From: CALEUX01 sp964608615
GTDB lineage: Bacteria > Bacteroidota > Bacteroidia > Bacteroidales > Marinilabiliaceae
Reading direction: 5' to 3'
Assembly: GCA_964608615.1 (NCBI GenBank)
Contig: CAZSQG010000002.1
Span: 36,090-100,089, forward strand
Length of the DNA: 64,000 bases
Made by a program: the position numbers and the translations under genes. Numbering within the stretch: the stretch's first letter is position 1; each line of letters starts with the position of its first letter. Below are positions 17,479 through 26,843 of this stretch, piece after piece. A model generated the notes under the pieces. The model searched no databases and was not told where the DNA came from. It was given only the letters and a program-made list of their open reading frames with translations.

Positions 17479-17505
17479 AAAAAAAAGCGCCCTAACAGAC
17501 GCTTT
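17479..17505 (-). terminator. Intrinsic terminator after the peroxiredoxin gene
   Basis: Read on the minus strand, AAAGCG pairs with CGCTTT over a 10-base loop and is followed by eight Ts (plus-strand As 17479-17486). It lies directly downstream of the ahpC stop. Confidence 0.65.
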
Positions 17506-17530
17506 CCTTTGCAAAGAAGCAATCAGTTTT

Positions 17531-18163
17531 CTATTTATGGCTTAAAAAATCTGCTATTCCCTCCTGAGTAGCTTTAAGCCCGGTTTCGCCTTTATGCCAG
17601 TCGGCCGGGCAAACCTCTCCATTTTCTTCAAAAAACTGTAGGGCATCAATCATCCTTAAAGTTTCATCAACACTACGTCCTAAAGGCATATCGTTAACAA
17701 CCTGATGACGTACAATACCTTCTTTGTCGATTAAAAACAACCCACGATAAGCAGCTGGTTGTCCTTTAAAGACTAACTGCCCTTCATCATTGTAGTCATG
17801 CTCGCCTGCCAAAACATCATAATTCTCTGAAATGGTCATGCTGCTGTCAGCAACCAATGGAAATTGAACTCCCTTAATTCCACCTTCCTTTTTGTCGGTT
17901 TGAAGCCATTTCCAATGCGAAAATTCAGAGTCGGTTGAGGCTCCAACAACTGCAACGTTCCTATTTTCAAATTCTTTGATTTTATCCTGAAATGCAATGA
18001 TCTCTGTAGGGCATACAAATGTAAAATCGGCAGGATAAAAGAAAAATACTACATATTTTTTACCCAAATACTGATCCAACGAAAAATTCTCCACTATCTC
18101 ATTGCCATTTACAACCGTATTGGCTGAAAACCAAGGCGCTTTTTTTCCTACAAGTACTGACAT
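17531..18163 (-). CDS. ahpC: Typical 2-Cys peroxiredoxin (AhpC)
   Basis: 210 residues. The peroxidatic cysteine is in DFTFVCPTEI and the resolving cysteine is in EVCPADWHKG near the C-terminus, so this is a typical 2-Cys AhpC/Prx1 enzyme. It reduces hydrogen peroxide and organic hydroperoxides in the cytosol. It is slightly longer than E. coli AhpC (187). No ahpF follows; a thioredoxin reductase gene at 43600 in this window is a possible electron source through thioredoxin. It is transcribed alone and ends at a clear terminator. Confidence 0.93.
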   Translation of the reverse strand: MSVLVGKKAPWFSANTVVNGNEIVENFSLDQYLGKKYVVFFFYPADFTFVCPTEIIAFQDKIKEFENRNVAVVGASTDSEFSHWKWLQTDKKEGGIKGVQFPLVADSSMTISENYDVLAGEHDYNDEGQLVFKGQPAAYRGLFLIDKEGIVRHQVVNDMPLGRSVDETLRMIDALQFFEENGEVCPADWHKGETGLKATQEGIADFLSHK

Positions 18164-18440
18164 AATTCATTATTTAAGTTAATTATTGATTAATAATGAT
18201 TTACAATATTCTAAACACATATAGATTAAAATCATTGGCACAAACTTATTGAATTAGTAACAATCATCAAAGTATTTAAGTATTTATTTACCTTTTTACT
18301 TCTTATAAGGTATAGATTAAATTTATATAATGAGGATCAATAAGAGATGTCGTTATTATCAGAAAAAAAACTAATAGAAAGATAAATTTGGCTCTATTCT
18401 GATTTGTGTGGGTAAATACAAACCAAAATTATTCAAAACC

Positions 18441-19676
18441 TTATTGGAATTTTTTGGTTGGTACCAACTCCACAATTTTAATAATCACATCAACAGCTTT
18501 AGCCATACTTTGAATCGGAATAAACTCAAACCGGCCATGGAAGTTATGGCCGCCTGAAAAAATGTTAGGAGTGGGCAAACCCATAAACGACAAGCGGGCA
18601 CCATCAGTTCCTCCACGTATTGGCCGAACAATTGGTGTAACTCCAGCCTTTTCCATTGCGGTTTTGGCCAATTCAATAATATGCATAACCGGTTCAATTT
18701 TCTCCCGCATATTATAATACTGATCATGCATATCCAATTCAGCAGTTCCGGAACCGAATTCAGCATTCAATTTATTCACAAGGTGCTCCATCTCTCTTTT
18801 GCGATCGGCAAAACGATCATTACGGAAATCCCTAATAATAAACTGTAACTCGGTTTTCTCCACATCGCCATTAAACGATATCAAATGATAAAAGCCCTCA
18901 TATCCCTCTGTATGTTCAGGTGTTTCATGCCGTGGTAACATTGTTATCAGTTGATTGGCAATCCTAATGGAATTTTTCATCTTATTTCGGGCATATCCCG
19001 GATGCACATTTCTACCGAAGATAACAACCCTGGCAACTGCAGCATTAAAATTTTCGTATTCCAGTTCACCAATTTCACCACCATCAATTGTATAGGCAAA
19101 ATCGGCTCCAAATCCTTCTATATCAAACTGATCAGCCCCCTGCCCTATCTCCTCATCGGGCGTAAAACAGATTCGTATCTTCCCATGCTTTATCTCTGAA
19201 TGTTGTATAAGAATTTCCATGGCTGTAACAATCTCAGCAATCCCGGCTTTATCATCGGCTCCAAGCAATGTTTTACCATTGGTGGTAATAATATCCTGCC
19301 CGATGTATTGTTTCAACTCGGGAAACTCTTCAGGTTTCAAAAAGATCGCCGACTCCTCGTCAAGAATTATATCTCCTCCATCGTAGTTTTTAATAATATG
19401 GGGATTTACATGTTTTCCAGTAAAATCAGGACTTGTATCAAAATGAGCTATAAAACCAACAACCTGTTCACAATCCGAAGTATTAGCTGGAAGAGTAGCA
19501 GAGAGATAACCATTTTCATCCACATTAACATCGGACAGACCAATACGTATTAATTCATCAGAGAGAAAACGTGCAAAAAACATTTGACCCGGTGTACTTG
19601 GAGTAAGGCCAGTATTGGAATCCGACTGCGTATCGAAAGATACATACTCTAAAAAACGCTCAACTAAAACTCCCAT
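18441..19676 (-). CDS. pepT: Tripeptide aminopeptidase T (M20 family)
   Basis: 411 residues, the normal PepT length. The metal ligands appear in order: AHFDTSPD (His and Asp), LGADDKAG (bridging Asp), TPDEEIGQGAD (catalytic Glu and ligand Glu), TIDGGEIGELEYE (Asp) and SGGHNFHGRFEF (His). The inserted dimerisation domain is present. The enzyme removes N-terminal residues from tripeptides in the cytosol. It is a single gene between the peroxiredoxin and an unknown conserved protein. Confidence 0.93.
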   Translation of the reverse strand: MGVLVERFLEYVSFDTQSDSNTGLTPSTPGQMFFARFLSDELIRIGLSDVNVDENGYLSATLPANTSDCEQVVGFIAHFDTSPDFTGKHVNPHIIKNYDGGDIILDEESAIFLKPEEFPELKQYIGQDIITTNGKTLLGADDKAGIAEIVTAMEILIQHSEIKHGKIRICFTPDEEIGQGADQFDIEGFGADFAYTIDGGEIGELEYENFNAAVARVVIFGRNVHPGYARNKMKNSIRIANQLITMLPRHETPEHTEGYEGFYHLISFNGDVEKTELQFIIRDFRNDRFADRKREMEHLVNKLNAEFGSGTAELDMHDQYYNMREKIEPVMHIIELAKTAMEKAGVTPIVRPIRGGTDGARLSFMGLPTPNIFSGGHNFHGRFEFIPIQSMAKAVDVIIKIVELVPTKKFQ

Positions 19677-19827
19677 AATATAGATAGTTACCTTTGGTTA
19701 TATTTTTCCTTGAGATAAAAAGTCAAAAGCCGGATTTTAATGATTAGCCTTTCCTCAATTACTAATAACTTCCCAAATTTCATTTATGTTTTTGAGCTGA
19801 TACCTCGTACTAATAATTCTCACACTC

Positions 19828-20514
19828 CTACTGCTTAACATCATCGGAATTAAATCCAAACCCCAGTCGTTTTCCAGTGCGCATACGCGATTTCATTATT
19901 TCATCATTCATTTGAGCTAAGGAAACAATTTTCATGTTATCGTATGGCGGAACAAGCAAATCGAATTCCAGAGAATAAAGCATAGCTGTTTCGATAATAC
20001 GCAACCAGGCTTCCCTACTGATAATAGACGACCCAAAGCCACTCACGCCCATGGAACGCTGCCGTTTACCCTCAACAAAAAAATGGCCTTCACCATTAAT
20101 AAAAACACGTGCCACCAAATAGCCCAAATCATCCTGACGGTTATAAAGGAATGAGTCGGACAGAAAGTTATATATATTTATTACACCGCAATAAGCCCGG
20201 GCCACATTTTCCTTAATATAAGCCAACTCCCAGGCTTTATGTTCGCGATCGAACTGAAAAGCATTGGTATGCATATTAAAGGCCAAAACATCCCCGGCTA
20301 CCTTTAGTTTAGCCACAAACTGACCCATATCAGCATATTCCAGATTCAAACGCTCATCGCTACCAACAAGTGAAGGATTAAATATTTCAGGCATCTGAGA
20401 CAAAACATCTTTTAATTCGTCAAATGCAAATTTAGTAACATCAAAAACCTTTTGCTTAAGTAATGCTCTGGTTTTTAATTGCTGAAGTATCAAATCCTGA
20501 GGAGAATTTTTCAT
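19828..20514 (-). CDS. Conserved protein of unknown function
   Basis: 228 residues, no signal peptide and no membrane segment, so probably cytosolic. I do not recognise a named domain. The sequence has a compact alpha/beta look with a central region (AGDVLAFNMHTNAFQFDREHKAWELAYIK) and a C-terminal basic tail (RMRTGKRLGFGFN). Codon use is like that of its neighbours and the reading frame is intact, so it is a real gene. It is followed on its strand by pepT after 151 bases, and it lies downstream of proS. Confidence 0.7.
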   Translation of the reverse strand: MKNSPQDLILQQLKTRALLKQKVFDVTKFAFDELKDVLSQMPEIFNPSLVGSDERLNLEYADMGQFVAKLKVAGDVLAFNMHTNAFQFDREHKAWELAYIKENVARAYCGVINIYNFLSDSFLYNRQDDLGYLVARVFINGEGHFFVEGKRQRSMGVSGFGSSIISREAWLRIIETAMLYSLEFDLLVPPYDNMKIVSLAQMNDEIMKSRMRTGKRLGFGFNSDDVKQ

Positions 20515-20575
20515 AAAAGCTTGTTTTCTAACAATACGAAAATAACCAAATTTTTAAAAACATTGCTGAATGTAA

Positions 20576-20608
20576 AAAACAAAACCTTCCGGAAACAAAT
20601 CCGAAAGG
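20576..20608 (-). terminator. Intrinsic terminator after proS
   Basis: On the minus strand CCTTTCGGA (complement of 20100s-type arm at 20600-20608) pairs with TCCGGAAGG (complement of 20585-20593) with one mismatch and a 6-base loop, followed by a T-rich run opposite plus-strand As 20575-20584. Confidence 0.55.
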
Positions 20609-20655
20609 CTTATTTTAATATCTATTATATTGATTGACTTAAAGCTACGAGTCAC

Positions 20656-22131
20656 CTAATAAGCTCTGGCAAATAACACTCTACGCGATGAAGGTTTACC
20701 ACTTACCATACATTTCCCCATTTCCTCAGGAGCATCCAATGGAATACAGCGAATAGTTGCCTTTGTTTCCTCTTTTATCCTTGCCTCAGTTTCATCAGTA
20801 CCGTCCCAATGGCAAAGAAAAAAACCACCCTTGCTATCCAAAAGACGTTTAAACTCCTCATAATCATCTACCTTAGTAGTATTATCCTCCCTAAAATTAA
20901 GAGCTTTTGCAAATATATTCTGTTGAATATCATCCAGCAATTTTGCAATTTGTGACTCAATTCCTTCAATCGGGAGCACTGATTTCTCCAATGTATCGCG
21001 ACGCGCCACTTCAACAGTTCCGTTTTGTAAATCACGAGGTCCCATAGCTAAACGAACAGGAACACCTTTTAATTCATATTCAGCAAACTTCCAGCCCGGC
21101 TTACGATTATCATCATCATCAAACTTAACCGATATCCCTAAGGCCTTAAGATTAACAACCAAGTTTTTAACCACTGCTGAAATCTGTTCCAGCTCTTCTA
21201 TCTTTTTATAGATAGGAACAATTACAACCTGAATTGGAGCCAGCATAGGTGGCAAAACTAAACCGTTATCATCAGAATGCGACATAATGAGGGCTCCCAT
21301 TAACCGGGTTGACACACCCCATGATGTAGCCCAAACATATTCAATTTTCCCTTCCCGGTTTGTAAATGTCACATCAAAAGCTTTAGCAAAATTCTGTCCC
21401 AGAAAGTGAGAAGTTCCTGATTGCAGTGCCTTCCCATCCTGCATTAAAGCTTCAATGGTCATGGTCTCTAAAGCACCTGCAAAACGTTCATTCGCAGTTT
21501 TATAACCCCTGACAACAGGCATAGCCATATATTTTTCAGCAAACTCAGCATAAACACCTAACATGGTTTCGGTTTCCTTAATTGCCTCCTGTTGAGTGGC
21601 ATGAGCTGTGTGCCCTTCTTGCCAAAGGAATTCAGCTGTTCTTAAAAACAAACGAGTACGCATTTCCCATCGAACTACATTGGCCCATTGATTAATTAAC
21701 AGAGGCAAATCGCGGTACGATTGAATCCAGTTTTTATAAGTACTCCAGATTATTGTTTCCGATGTTGGACGTACAATATATTCCTCTTCCAACTTTGCAT
21801 CCGGATCAACAATTACTCCTTTCCCATCAGGACTGTTTTTAAGCCTGTAATGCGTTACCACTGCACATTCCTTGGCAAAACCATCCACATGAGCAGCTTC
21901 TTTGCTAAAAAACGACTTGGGTATAAAAAGTGGGAAATAGGCATTTACGTGTCCTGTTTCTTTAAACATATCGTCTAAAATACGTTGTATTTTTTCCCAT
22001 ATGGCATAACCATATGGCTTTATTACCATACAACCCCGAACGGCTGAGTTCTCTGCCAAATCAGCCTTCAACACAAGATCGTTGTACCATTGGGCATAAT
22101 TCTCTGCCCTACTTGTTAATTCTTTTGCCAT
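20656..22131 (-). CDS. proS: Prolyl-tRNA synthetase (short, archaeal/eukaryote-type)
   Basis: 491 residues. It lacks the inserted editing domain of the long bacterial enzyme and has the extra C-terminal zinc-like domain, so it belongs to the short archaeal/eukaryotic-like branch. Class II motifs are visible: the motif 2 area RTRLFLRTAEFLWQEGHTAHAT, the TSHFLGQNFAKAFD active-site strand, and the motif 3 area with GALIMSHSDDNGLVLPP. An anticodon-binding domain follows (VVIVPIYKK). It charges tRNA-Pro; a tRNA-Pro(GGG) gene lies at 50694. It is transcribed divergently from the lipoprotein at 22359. Confidence 0.93.
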   Translation of the reverse strand: MAKELTSRAENYAQWYNDLVLKADLAENSAVRGCMVIKPYGYAIWEKIQRILDDMFKETGHVNAYFPLFIPKSFFSKEAAHVDGFAKECAVVTHYRLKNSPDGKGVIVDPDAKLEEEYIVRPTSETIIWSTYKNWIQSYRDLPLLINQWANVVRWEMRTRLFLRTAEFLWQEGHTAHATQQEAIKETETMLGVYAEFAEKYMAMPVVRGYKTANERFAGALETMTIEALMQDGKALQSGTSHFLGQNFAKAFDVTFTNREGKIEYVWATSWGVSTRLMGALIMSHSDDNGLVLPPMLAPIQVVIVPIYKKIEELEQISAVVKNLVVNLKALGISVKFDDDDNRKPGWKFAEYELKGVPVRLAMGPRDLQNGTVEVARRDTLEKSVLPIEGIESQIAKLLDDIQQNIFAKALNFREDNTTKVDDYEEFKRLLDSKGGFFLCHWDGTDETEARIKEETKATIRCIPLDAPEEMGKCMVSGKPSSRRVLFARAY

Positions 22132-22279
22132 AACTTAAATATGCTTTTACCATTACCTCACAGTGCACAAAAATAAAAAAAATACCGTTACTCTTTACAT
22201 CCTTAATGCTGACATTTACACTATTTTGTATATTTACAATTAATATTCTTTTACACTTTTTTTATTTATTTAAATTTTC

Positions 22280-22293
22280 GGGTTATTTAACCC
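22280..22293. promoter_or_regulatory. Palindrome upstream of the lipoprotein gene
   Basis: GGGTTA-TT-TAACCC is a perfect dyad (6-base arms, 2-base spacer) in the divergent proS/lipoprotein region, 66 bases before the lipoprotein start. It could be a protein-binding site; no regulator is identified. Confidence 0.35.
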
Positions 22294-22345
22294 ATGATTT
22301 ATTGATTTTTGGTATAAATTTTGCTCATGTTTTACTAAATTAATC

Positions 22346-22351
22346 AGGAGG
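22346..22351 (+). promoter_or_regulatory. Perfect Shine-Dalgarno sequence
   Basis: AGGAGG lies 7 bases before the ATG at 22359. Strong Shine-Dalgarno sequences are unusual in Bacteroidota, whose ribosomes mostly occlude the anti-Shine-Dalgarno, and none of the neighbouring genes has one this good. It fixes the start codon. Confidence 0.6.
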
Positions 22352-22358
22352 ATGAACG

Positions 22359-23960
22359 ATGAGAGCAATTAACCTGACAATCGGATTGGTACTAGTAATA
22401 TTGGTAAGCGCCTGTAGTTCAAGTCGCCTTGCCGGTCCCGGCATTTATTACGACGATATTTACTATGTACAAGGGGTAACCCGTGAAAACATGAATCAGG
22501 CTTTTTCACCGGTACCTGCAATAAGCAAAGATATTGAAAAAGCTGAAAACAATGATTTTGCTCAACAGCAAAGAGAATATCAAAATGCACTGAAGAGTGG
22601 AGAAAAGGATAACCGCGATTTTACCGCTATTCAGGAAGAGTATGCATCTCTTTTGGGTAACGAAAACACCCAGGAGCTTGATACTATGATTTATTATGAC
22701 GATGAAACCGGTTATTGGGTGGATGGTTTTGATGGATCATCCATGGATCGTGATTACGCCGAACGTATGATGCGTTTCCATGGTACGTTTATCCGTATTC
22801 CATACTATTCCCCCCTATACAGCGAAGTAGTTTATTTTAATAATTACGACTGGAACGTTTATGTGGATGGTAACTATGCTTATGCCTTTCCAACATGGAC
22901 CAACAGATGGTATAACTCATTCCATTATAATTCATGGGGATACCCGGGATGGTCAATGGGCATGTCGTGGGGGTATCCTTATAATAGTTACTGGGGAATG
23001 GGATATAATTATTATGATCCATTCTTTTATTCGTCGTATTACCCATATTGGCACAGACCTTACTATAATAATCCCTACTATTACGGAGGAGGGGGATATT
23101 ATAGCGGAATCAGTTCAAAACCGTCAAATCGTACCGTCTATTCAGGTATGAGAACCGGATCGAGTTCTAATACCCGACCAATAGCAAATACAACAACAAA
23201 TTCAAGGGAAATTCTGAAATCATCATCGGGTGAAAGATTAGATGTAACAAATAGTGGTACCCGTATTACACGCGATCAGCAAGGAAATACCACCTACCAA
23301 AGTAAAAACGGAACAGTATATACACGTTCATCACGAGGTGGTAGCACACAGGAAGTTCTTAAATCGGGCAGTACCGATGCAACTCAATCCAGTACTCCTA
23401 CTAATACCAGGACTGTTCAAAGAAGTAACACCCGTAGAAGTTATACTCCAAGTTATTCAAAGCCTGAAGGTAACTCACGTCCAACTTATAACCGCGCATC
23501 CTATACCAGGGTGAGCAGTGGATCAAGACCTACGCAAACAACAGGAACGGTTCAAAGCACCAATACCGGTACCAGACAAGTACAAAGTACCCCAACAACT
23601 CCAAGGAGTAGTAACGTAACTTCTCCAAGGAGCAGTACCGTAACATCTCCAAGGAGCAGTACTGTAACATCTCCGCGCGGCAGTTCATCAAGTTCAACTG
23701 TAAGGCCTTCTGCTACCAGATCACGCTCAACTACTACCTATCAACAAGGAAGCAGTAGCTCAAGACCCAGCAGATCGTCATCAGGTTCTTATTCAACGCC
23801 ATCAAGAAGTAGTAGTGGCTCTTCTACCAGATCGTCAGGTTCAAGCTCATCAGGAAGCAGATCCGTTTCATCTGGAAGTTCATCTTCGGGCAGCAGCTCA
23901 AGCTCAAGCTCAAGCTCAAGTAGTTCAGGAGGTACCACAATTCGTCAAAGCAGAAGATAA
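22359..23960 (+). CDS. Lipoprotein with Tyr/Trp-rich middle and Ser/Thr/Arg low-complexity tail
   Basis: 533 residues. The lipobox LVSAC (Cys19) indicates an anchored lipoprotein. Residues about 20-130 are an ordinary acidic region. Residues about 145-250 are extremely rich in Tyr, Trp, Pro and Gly (SWGYPYNSYWGMGYNYYDP). From about 260 on the protein is Ser/Thr/Arg-rich and probably disordered, ending in long Ser runs and RQSRR. Octapeptide repeats of the SPRSSTVT type come from 24-bp DNA repeats at 23600-23671. The function is unknown; a surface or envelope structural role is a guess. An AGGAGG ribosome site precedes the start. Confidence 0.75.
   Translation: MRAINLTIGLVLVILVSACSSSRLAGPGIYYDDIYYVQGVTRENMNQAFSPVPAISKDIEKAENNDFAQQQREYQNALKSGEKDNRDFTAIQEEYASLLGNENTQELDTMIYYDDETGYWVDGFDGSSMDRDYAERMMRFHGTFIRIPYYSPLYSEVVYFNNYDWNVYVDGNYAYAFPTWTNRWYNSFHYNSWGYPGWSMGMSWGYPYNSYWGMGYNYYDPFFYSSYYPYWHRPYYNNPYYYGGGGYYSGISSKPSNRTVYSGMRTGSSSNTRPIANTTTNSREILKSSSGERLDVTNSGTRITRDQQGNTTYQSKNGTVYTRSSRGGSTQEVLKSGSTDATQSSTPTNTRTVQRSNTRRSYTPSYSKPEGNSRPTYNRASYTRVSSGSRPTQTTGTVQSTNTGTRQVQSTPTTPRSSNVTSPRSSTVTSPRSSTVTSPRGSSSSSTVRPSATRSRSTTTYQQGSSSSRPSRSSSGSYSTPSRSSSGSSTRSSGSSSSGSRSVSSGSSSSGSSSSSSSSSSSSGGTTIRQSRR
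23600..23671 (+). repeat. Tandem 24-bp repeats, three units plus a degenerate fourth
   Basis: Units at 23600-23623, 23624-23647 and 23648-23671 begin TCCAAGGAG and differ at a few positions; a decayed fourth unit follows. They encode SPRSSxVT repeats in the lipoprotein tail, a site where copy number could vary by slippage. Confidence 0.8.
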
Positions 23961-23979
23961 TCGTTAATAATAAATAAGC

Positions 23980-24012
23980 AACCCCCATGAACAATAACTG
24001 ATCATGGGGGTT
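23980..24012 (+). terminator. Hairpin after the lipoprotein gene, possible terminator
   Basis: AACCCCCATGA (23980-23990) pairs perfectly with TCATGGGGGTT (24002-24012), 11 bp with an 11-base loop. There is no T tract after it, so it may work as an mRNA 3'-end structure and not as an intrinsic terminator. Confidence 0.4.
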
Positions 24013-24133
24013 ACTAAAAACGAAAAATCAACGCTTACAGGCAGATAATCAGGTAATTTCAAGTACACTCTGTACTATAATGAAAAATCGTACTTGCATA
24101 ATCTGCTATGGCCTAACCAAAAACCACACTGAT

Positions 24134-25708
24134 ATGAAACGTATATTAATAAGCCTTTTAATTGGTGCAACCACAATAGTTGCTCAGGCACAAAATGAAA
24201 CAGATGCATTGTTGTTTTCATTTAACCGCCCAACCGGAACTGCCCGAAGCATTTCACTGGGTGGAGCAATGGGTGCTCTGGGTGCCGATTACAGCAGTAT
24301 TGGCATAAACCCTGCCGGTTTAGCTGTTTACCGTAGCAGTGAATTTAGCTTTACCCCTTCGATTACATACACTCAATCAAAATCCAACTATTATGGGAAT
24401 AAATCGGATGATGATAAGTTCTCTGTTCCTTTTCAACAGATAAGTTTTGTTGGTACCTATAAACCCATTCGCGAAACTTCGTCAGGGCTTATTAGCACCC
24501 ATTTTTCTATTGGATATAATCGTACAAACAGTTTTGCACGTAATACTTATATTCAGGGAAGAGACGTTCAATCGTCACTTTTGGATGAATTTGTATATTA
24601 TGCAAATGGAAATATACATGAACTGCTCAACAATTTTAACACCGGCATTGCCTATGATGTTGAATTATTGGATACCATACCAGGCATTCCGGACATCTAC
24701 TTCCATGGATTTGAATATCTCAATCAAACTGGCGACAACAGTTATTCGATTGAATGGGGTCCTCGTTATGGTATTAACCAGGGAAAGGCTATCTCTGAAA
24801 AAGGCAACTCCGGTGAATATAGTGTTGCAGGTGGCGCAAATTTCAGCAATAAATTTTTTGTGGGAGGTTCATTAGGTATCACCACTCTTTATTACAATAT
24901 GAAGTCGGAACATTATGAAGAAGCTGCTGATGGTGCATATGTAGACGCTTATTCTTCTTCACGTGATGCAATGGATTACAAATCGCTTGACAATTTTTCC
25001 TTTAGCAATAATTTCACCTCAAGCGGTGTTGGTGTAAATTTAAAGGTTGGAGTTATTTATAAACCTATAAACTCTATCCGTATTGGGGCTGCTGTGCATA
25101 CTCCAAATTTCTATTCCATCGATCAGGAATATGAAACCGATGTAAAAGCCACATACATGAATGGCACTTCAATTTCGCCTAAAAGCGTACCTTTTGGCGA
25201 GTCTTCATATAGTTTTCGCACTCCATGGAAAACAATTGCGAGTCTGGCATATGTAATTGGTGATAAAGGTCTTATCAGTATCGATTATGAACGCACCGAT
25301 TACAGTAAAATGAAATATAAAAGCAAAGATGGTAGCTTAGGAGAAATAAATAATATGAATGCTCTTAATGATATAATTTCTGACACCTACCGGGTTACAA
25401 ATAATCTTCGTTTTGGTGCCGAATACAGGTTTTCTGAAGCACTATCGTTCAGAGGAGGCTATGCTACATTTCAAAATCCTTATAAAAAAGGATTCCTGAA
25501 TTCCAAGGGGACTTATCAAACTTTTTCGGGTGGTCTGGGATACCGGATGAGCAATATGTATATCGATTTTGCCTATTTATTACGCAAGGAAGAAGATGGA
25601 ATACATTCACTTTATTACTCACCTGATATAGCAAATGAAATTCAGGAGCCCGCATATATTAGCACCAACACCCACCAATTTGCCGTAACGTTGGGCTGGA
25701 GATTCTAG
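24134..25708 (+). CDS. Outer-membrane beta-barrel protein, FadL/OmpP1-like
   Basis: 524 residues from the ATG at 24134. An upstream ATG at 24080 adds 18 residues before a clear Sec signal peptide (KRILISLLIGATTIVAQA), so 24134 is the better start. The mature N-terminus has GGAMGALGADYSSIGINPAGLA, the hatch-like signature of FadL/OmpP1-type transporters. The rest alternates like beta strands, and the chain ends TLGWRF with a terminal Phe as outer-membrane barrels do. The expected role is diffusion of hydrophobic compounds across the outer membrane; the substrate is unknown. Confidence 0.8.
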   Translation: MKRILISLLIGATTIVAQAQNETDALLFSFNRPTGTARSISLGGAMGALGADYSSIGINPAGLAVYRSSEFSFTPSITYTQSKSNYYGNKSDDDKFSVPFQQISFVGTYKPIRETSSGLISTHFSIGYNRTNSFARNTYIQGRDVQSSLLDEFVYYANGNIHELLNNFNTGIAYDVELLDTIPGIPDIYFHGFEYLNQTGDNSYSIEWGPRYGINQGKAISEKGNSGEYSVAGGANFSNKFFVGGSLGITTLYYNMKSEHYEEAADGAYVDAYSSSRDAMDYKSLDNFSFSNNFTSSGVGVNLKVGVIYKPINSIRIGAAVHTPNFYSIDQEYETDVKATYMNGTSISPKSVPFGESSYSFRTPWKTIASLAYVIGDKGLISIDYERTDYSKMKYKSKDGSLGEINNMNALNDIISDTYRVTNNLRFGAEYRFSEALSFRGGYATFQNPYKKGFLNSKGTYQTFSGGLGYRMSNMYIDFAYLLRKEEDGIHSLYYSPDIANEIQEPAYISTNTHQFAVTLGWRF

Positions 25709-25726
25709 AAAAATTAAAGAAACATA

Positions 25727-25769
25727 AAAAAACTCATCGGTTGACTTCAAGTCTTCCAATGAGTTTTTT
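25727..25769 (+). terminator. Intrinsic terminator after the outer-membrane protein gene
   Basis: AAAAAACTCAT (25727-25737) pairs with ATGAGTTTTTT (25759-25769), and the interior can fold further through GACTT-C-AAGTC. The 3' arm ends in six Ts. Confidence 0.75.
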
Positions 25770-25867
25770 GTTTTCCATATTTGAGAGGTCTCTAATTGCT
25801 CTTTAAAAAACTTAACCTCAACACTTATTTAAATTGTATCTTTGCACTATAAATGATTGAATAGGAA

Positions 25868-26812
25868 ATGAGTAAAAAAGCTCTCTTTATAATTAACCCC
25901 ATTTCAGGTATTGGCCGGCAGAAATCGGTTGAGGAGATTATCCGTGCAGAGATGGATCATAAAAAATGGGATGTTGAGATTGTATTCACCACGCATAAAG
26001 AACACGGTTTTGAGCTCAGCTCACAGGCCGCGGGTCACCTTGATATGGTTGTTGCAGTTGGTGGAGATGGAACAGTTAATGAAATTGGACGAGGACTAAT
26101 AGGTTCTTCTACAGCGCTGGGCATTATTCCTACCGGTTCGGGTAACGGACTTGCCAGACACCTTGAAATACCATTTAAAATAAACCGTGCTATTCAGGCT
26201 CTCAATGAAGCCATATTTAGATCCATTGATGTAATCAAAGTAAATGAATTTTACTCCTTTAATGTGGCAGGAATAGGTTTTGATGCATACATCAGTCATC
26301 GTTTTGCTAACCGAAAAAGACGAGGCCCTCTTGCTTACATGCAACTGATAACCAAAGAATTTACAACCTACAAATCGTTGTTATATAAAGTAACTATTGA
26401 TGGGCAGTCGCAGGATTGGGATGCTTTTTTAATTAGCTTTGCCAATTCAACTCAATATGGTAACAATGTACACATTGCCCCTCAGGCTAGTATTGACGAT
26501 GGATTAATTGACGTATGCTTTATCCGTGACTTCCCAAAAGTAACAGCTCCGGCACTATTAATAAGTCTTTTAGATCAAAGCATTGATAAAAACAAATACG
26601 ATGTAATTGTTAAGGCCCGAAAAGTAAGCATACACCATCCCTCTAATATTTTGGGACACGTTGATGGAGAACCCGTAAAACTTGGCCAGGATGTTGAGGT
26701 TGAAATACTACCGCTTTCGTTAAAAGTTATTGTTCCTCCAATCCATTTAAAGCAAACACAGAATTTCTTTTCGCCTTTGATGGAGATGTTTCCAAGAATA
26801 ATAATTAATTAA
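25868..26812 (+). CDS. Diacylglycerol-kinase-family lipid kinase (DagK/YegS type)
   Basis: 314 residues. The N-terminal DAGK catalytic domain has FIINPISGIG and the nucleotide-binding VAVGGDGTVNEIG, then GIIPTGSGNGLARHL. The C-terminal beta-sandwich carries DGLIDVCFIRD and HVDGEPV, as in the YegS/DgkB family. It probably phosphorylates a membrane lipid such as diacylglycerol at the inner membrane face; sphingoid bases are an alternative that the sequence cannot exclude. TATCTTTG (25837-25844) upstream resembles a -7 box. It converges on cysN. Confidence 0.87.
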   Translation: MSKKALFIINPISGIGRQKSVEEIIRAEMDHKKWDVEIVFTTHKEHGFELSSQAAGHLDMVVAVGGDGTVNEIGRGLIGSSTALGIIPTGSGNGLARHLEIPFKINRAIQALNEAIFRSIDVIKVNEFYSFNVAGIGFDAYISHRFANRKRRGPLAYMQLITKEFTTYKSLLYKVTIDGQSQDWDAFLISFANSTQYGNNVHIAPQASIDDGLIDVCFIRDFPKVTAPALLISLLDQSIDKNKYDVIVKARKVSIHHPSNILGHVDGEPVKLGQDVEVEILPLSLKVIVPPIHLKQTQNFFSPLMEMFPRIIIN

Positions 26813-26843
26813 ACACTATTGTCAGGTAAAAGCCGGAAAATAA

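Noticed and set aside
23254..23514. Alternative frame in the Ser-rich lipoprotein region
   Set aside because: Low-complexity DNA keeps several frames open; the lipoprotein frame has start, signal and ribosome site.
23600..23671. Possible CRISPR-like repeat array
   Set aside because: Repeats are directly adjacent without spacers and in frame with a protein repeat.
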